The position numbers and the translations under genes are program-made. A stretch of DNA of 15,333 nucleotides from positions 1 to 15,333 of the forward strand of contig CBDUYD010000068.1 in assembly GCA_965371355.1 (NCBI GenBank), read 5' to 3'. This stretch comes from JASJHI01 sp965371355 (GTDB lineage: Bacteria > Actinomycetota > Acidimicrobiia > Acidimicrobiales > Ilumatobacteraceae). The notes under the pieces were generated by a model. It had not been told where the DNA came from. It ran no database searches and was given only the letters and a program-made list of their open reading frames with translations. Numbering within the stretch: the first letter of the stretch is position 1; each line of letters opens with the position of its first letter. Below, in pieces: positions 14,529 through 15,333 of this stretch.

Positions 14529-14576
14529 TCAGCAACGGCGGTTGCGGAACGCCTGCACCCGCGCGCGAAGACCCTC

Positions 14577-14583
14577 AGGAGGG
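14577..14583 (+). promoter_or_regulatory. Shine-Dalgarno site that sets the membrane-protein start
   Basis: AGGAGGG lies 3 bases before the GTG at 14587. It is a near-perfect anti-16S match and the clearest ribosome site in the window, and it rules out the in-frame TTG at 14542, which lies upstream of it. Confidence 0.8.
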
Positions 14584-14586
14584 ATT

Positions 14587-15156
14587 GTGGACTTCAGCAA
14601 CTTCAAGATCAGTGACTGGCTCATGGCGGGCGGTGGCCTCGCCATGTTGATCCTCGGTTTCGTATTGCCGTGGTCCAGCGTCAGCTTCGGCGGCGTCTCC
14701 GACAGCGGCGACGGACCCTTCGACTACTTCCTCACCGGCGGCATCGCCTGGATCCTCGTCGTGGCGGTCGGGATCCTCGCCCTGCTGCGGGCGCTCGGGA
14801 AGCTCCCCGAGACCCAACCGTGGCCGCTCATCTTCCTCGCCGCGGCGGGCGTCGCCGTGCTGCTGATGATCATCCAGGTCATCCTCGGCGGCCGCGAACT
14901 CGTTGCCGGATTCGACGCCGACCGCGGCATCGGGATGTACCTCGCGCTCGTGTGGGCGATCATCGTCGAGGTCGGCGCGTTCATGGCGTTCCAAGAGGCC
15001 GGCGGCGACATCAAGGACCTCACCAGCGTCGACAAGATCAAGGGCAGCTTCTCGGGCGGCGCCGCCAGCGGTGGCGGCGGTGCCGTTGGTGGTGGCGACG
15101 CCGGCGGTGGCGACGACGACACCCCGCCCCCACCACCTCCGCCCCCCGCCGACTGA
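14587..15156 (+). CDS. Four-helix membrane protein with Gly/Pro-rich tail, unknown function
   Basis: A 189-residue predicted inner-membrane protein that I cannot assign to a named family. It has four hydrophobic segments at about 11-30, 49-70, 79-101 and 116-137. The loop between the first two (31-48, SVSFGGVSDSGDG) is Gly/Ser/Asp-rich. After the last helix comes a short charged stretch (GGDIKDLTSVDKIKG) and a low-complexity tail: Gly/Ala/Ser-rich (156-175), an Asp cluster, then eight prolines and PAD. An even number of helices puts both ends on the same side. GTG at 14587 is set by the AGGAGGG site. It is divergent from purH with a 116-base gap, and a palindromic repeat begins on the base after its stop. 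Confidence 0.78.
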   Translation: MDFSNFKISDWLMAGGGLAMLILGFVLPWSSVSFGGVSDSGDGPFDYFLTGGIAWILVVAVGILALLRALGKLPETQPWPLIFLAAAGVAVLLMIIQVILGGRELVAGFDADRGIGMYLALVWAIIVEVGAFMAFQEAGGDIKDLTSVDKIKGSFSGGAASGGGGAVGGGDAGGGDDDTPPPPPPPPAD

Positions 15157-15214
15157 CCCCGAAATCTGTACGCACGATCCCGCCTGGCGGGAAGATCCGC
15201 ACACAGAACCGGCG
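15157..15214. repeat. 58-base palindromic repeat, copy 1
   Basis: Starts on the base after the membrane-protein stop codon. The centre, CCCGC-CTG-GCGGG, is flanked by GATC on both sides and by outer arms (TGTACG against CGCACA, one mismatch), so it can fold as an interrupted hairpin. It is 51/58 identical to copy 2. It may act as a bidirectional terminator or belong to a dispersed REP-like family. Confidence 0.8.
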
Positions 15215-15227
15215 ACAGCGCTCAGGC

Positions 15228-15285
15228 CCCCGAAACTTGTGCGCAGGATCCCGCTAGGCGGGAAGATCCGCACACAGAACGGGCG
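15228..15285. repeat. 58-base palindromic repeat, copy 2
   Basis: Same orientation as copy 1, 13 bases after it, with 7 differences. The centre is CCCGC-TAG-GCGGG between GATC sequences, and the outer arms TGTGCG/CGCACA pair perfectly. Two differences fall in the hairpin loop and one repairs the stem mismatch of copy 1. It ends 17 bases before the stop codon of the minus-strand gene at the window edge. Confidence 0.8.
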
Positions 15286-15302
15286 GATTCGATGCGTGAG
15301 GG

Positions 15303-15333
15303 TCAGAGGGTGGCGACGATCTCGGCCATCAGT
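15303..15333 (-). CDS. 3' end of a minus-strand gene (partial, unidentified)
   Basis: The minus strand reads LMAEIVATL and then TGA at 15305-15303. Codon choice (ctg, gcc, gag, atc, gtc, gcc, acc, ctc) matches the coding style of the neighbours, and a gene converging on the membrane protein would explain why the palindromic repeats sit here. Ten codons are too few to name a family. Confidence 0.4.
   Translation of the reverse strand, partial: LMAEIVATL

Noticed and set aside
15157..15285. CRISPR array or tRNA pair
   Set aside because: There are only two copies with a 13-base gap, and the fold is a single hairpin rather than a cloverleaf.

Overview
This is a very GC-rich, densely coding window with a strong G/C third-position bias, several GTG starts and almost no intergenic space. 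The gene set points to a high-GC actinobacterium: an F420-type luciferase-like oxidoreductase, a mycobacterial-type class III cyclase with an N-terminal regulatory domain, an NAD-type malate dehydrogenase of the soluble type-2 class, and OatA-like acyltransferases. My best guess is an Acidimicrobiia member (Ilumatobacter-like), but this is inference from gene types and composition, not from a marker gene. No tRNA, rRNA, CRISPR, transposase or phage gene was seen, and no gene-free stretch exceeds 300 bases (the longest is about 146 bases, at 15157-15302).

Layout. Bases 1-70 hold the last codons of a plus-strand gene that look like the zinc-finger end of an Fpg/Nei DNA glycosylase. A class III adenylate cyclase follows (132-1244, +). 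It converges on an F420-dependent LLM oxidoreductase (1289-2362, -), and upstream of that on the same strand lies a stand-alone PEP-utilising swivelling-domain protein (2458-4092, -). A 78-base divergent promoter region separates the latter from a DeoD-type purine nucleoside phosphorylase (4171-4887, +), which is followed by a two-META-domain lipoprotein (4959-5750, +). The lipoprotein stop codon abuts that of malate dehydrogenase (5751-6737, -).

Upstream of mdh, on the minus strand, is a run read in the order purH (14470-12905), zinc-ribbon SAM methyltransferase (12903-12178), metF (12074-11196), acyltransferase-SGNH paralog 2 (11191-9152) and acyltransferase-SGNH paralog 1 (9068-6813). purH/methyltransferase and metF/acyltransferase 2 are separated by 1 and 4 bases, so they look translationally coupled. 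The run mixes folate one-carbon and purine metabolism (PurH, MetF), a SAM-consuming step, and envelope O-acylation. Divergent from purH is a four-helix membrane protein with a Gly- then Pro-rich tail (14587-15156, +). It is followed immediately by two copies of a 58-base palindromic repeat, and then by the 3' end of a minus-strand gene at the window edge.

Regulation. Six genes that head transcription units (or may do so) have a -10-like hexamer placed 6-8 bases before the start codon and no Shine-Dalgarno sequence; four of these hexamers read TACGNT. This indicates leaderless transcripts. Two of the six also have a -35 at exactly 17 bases (TTGACA for the PEP-utilising gene, TTGGCG for mdh). 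The membrane-protein gene is the contrast, with a strong AGGAGGG ribosome site.

The observations most worth following are the paired palindromic repeat, the tandem acyltransferase-SGNH paralogs with repeat-bearing linkers, the PEP-utilising protein without an ATP-grasp domain, and the methyltransferase locked between purH and metF.
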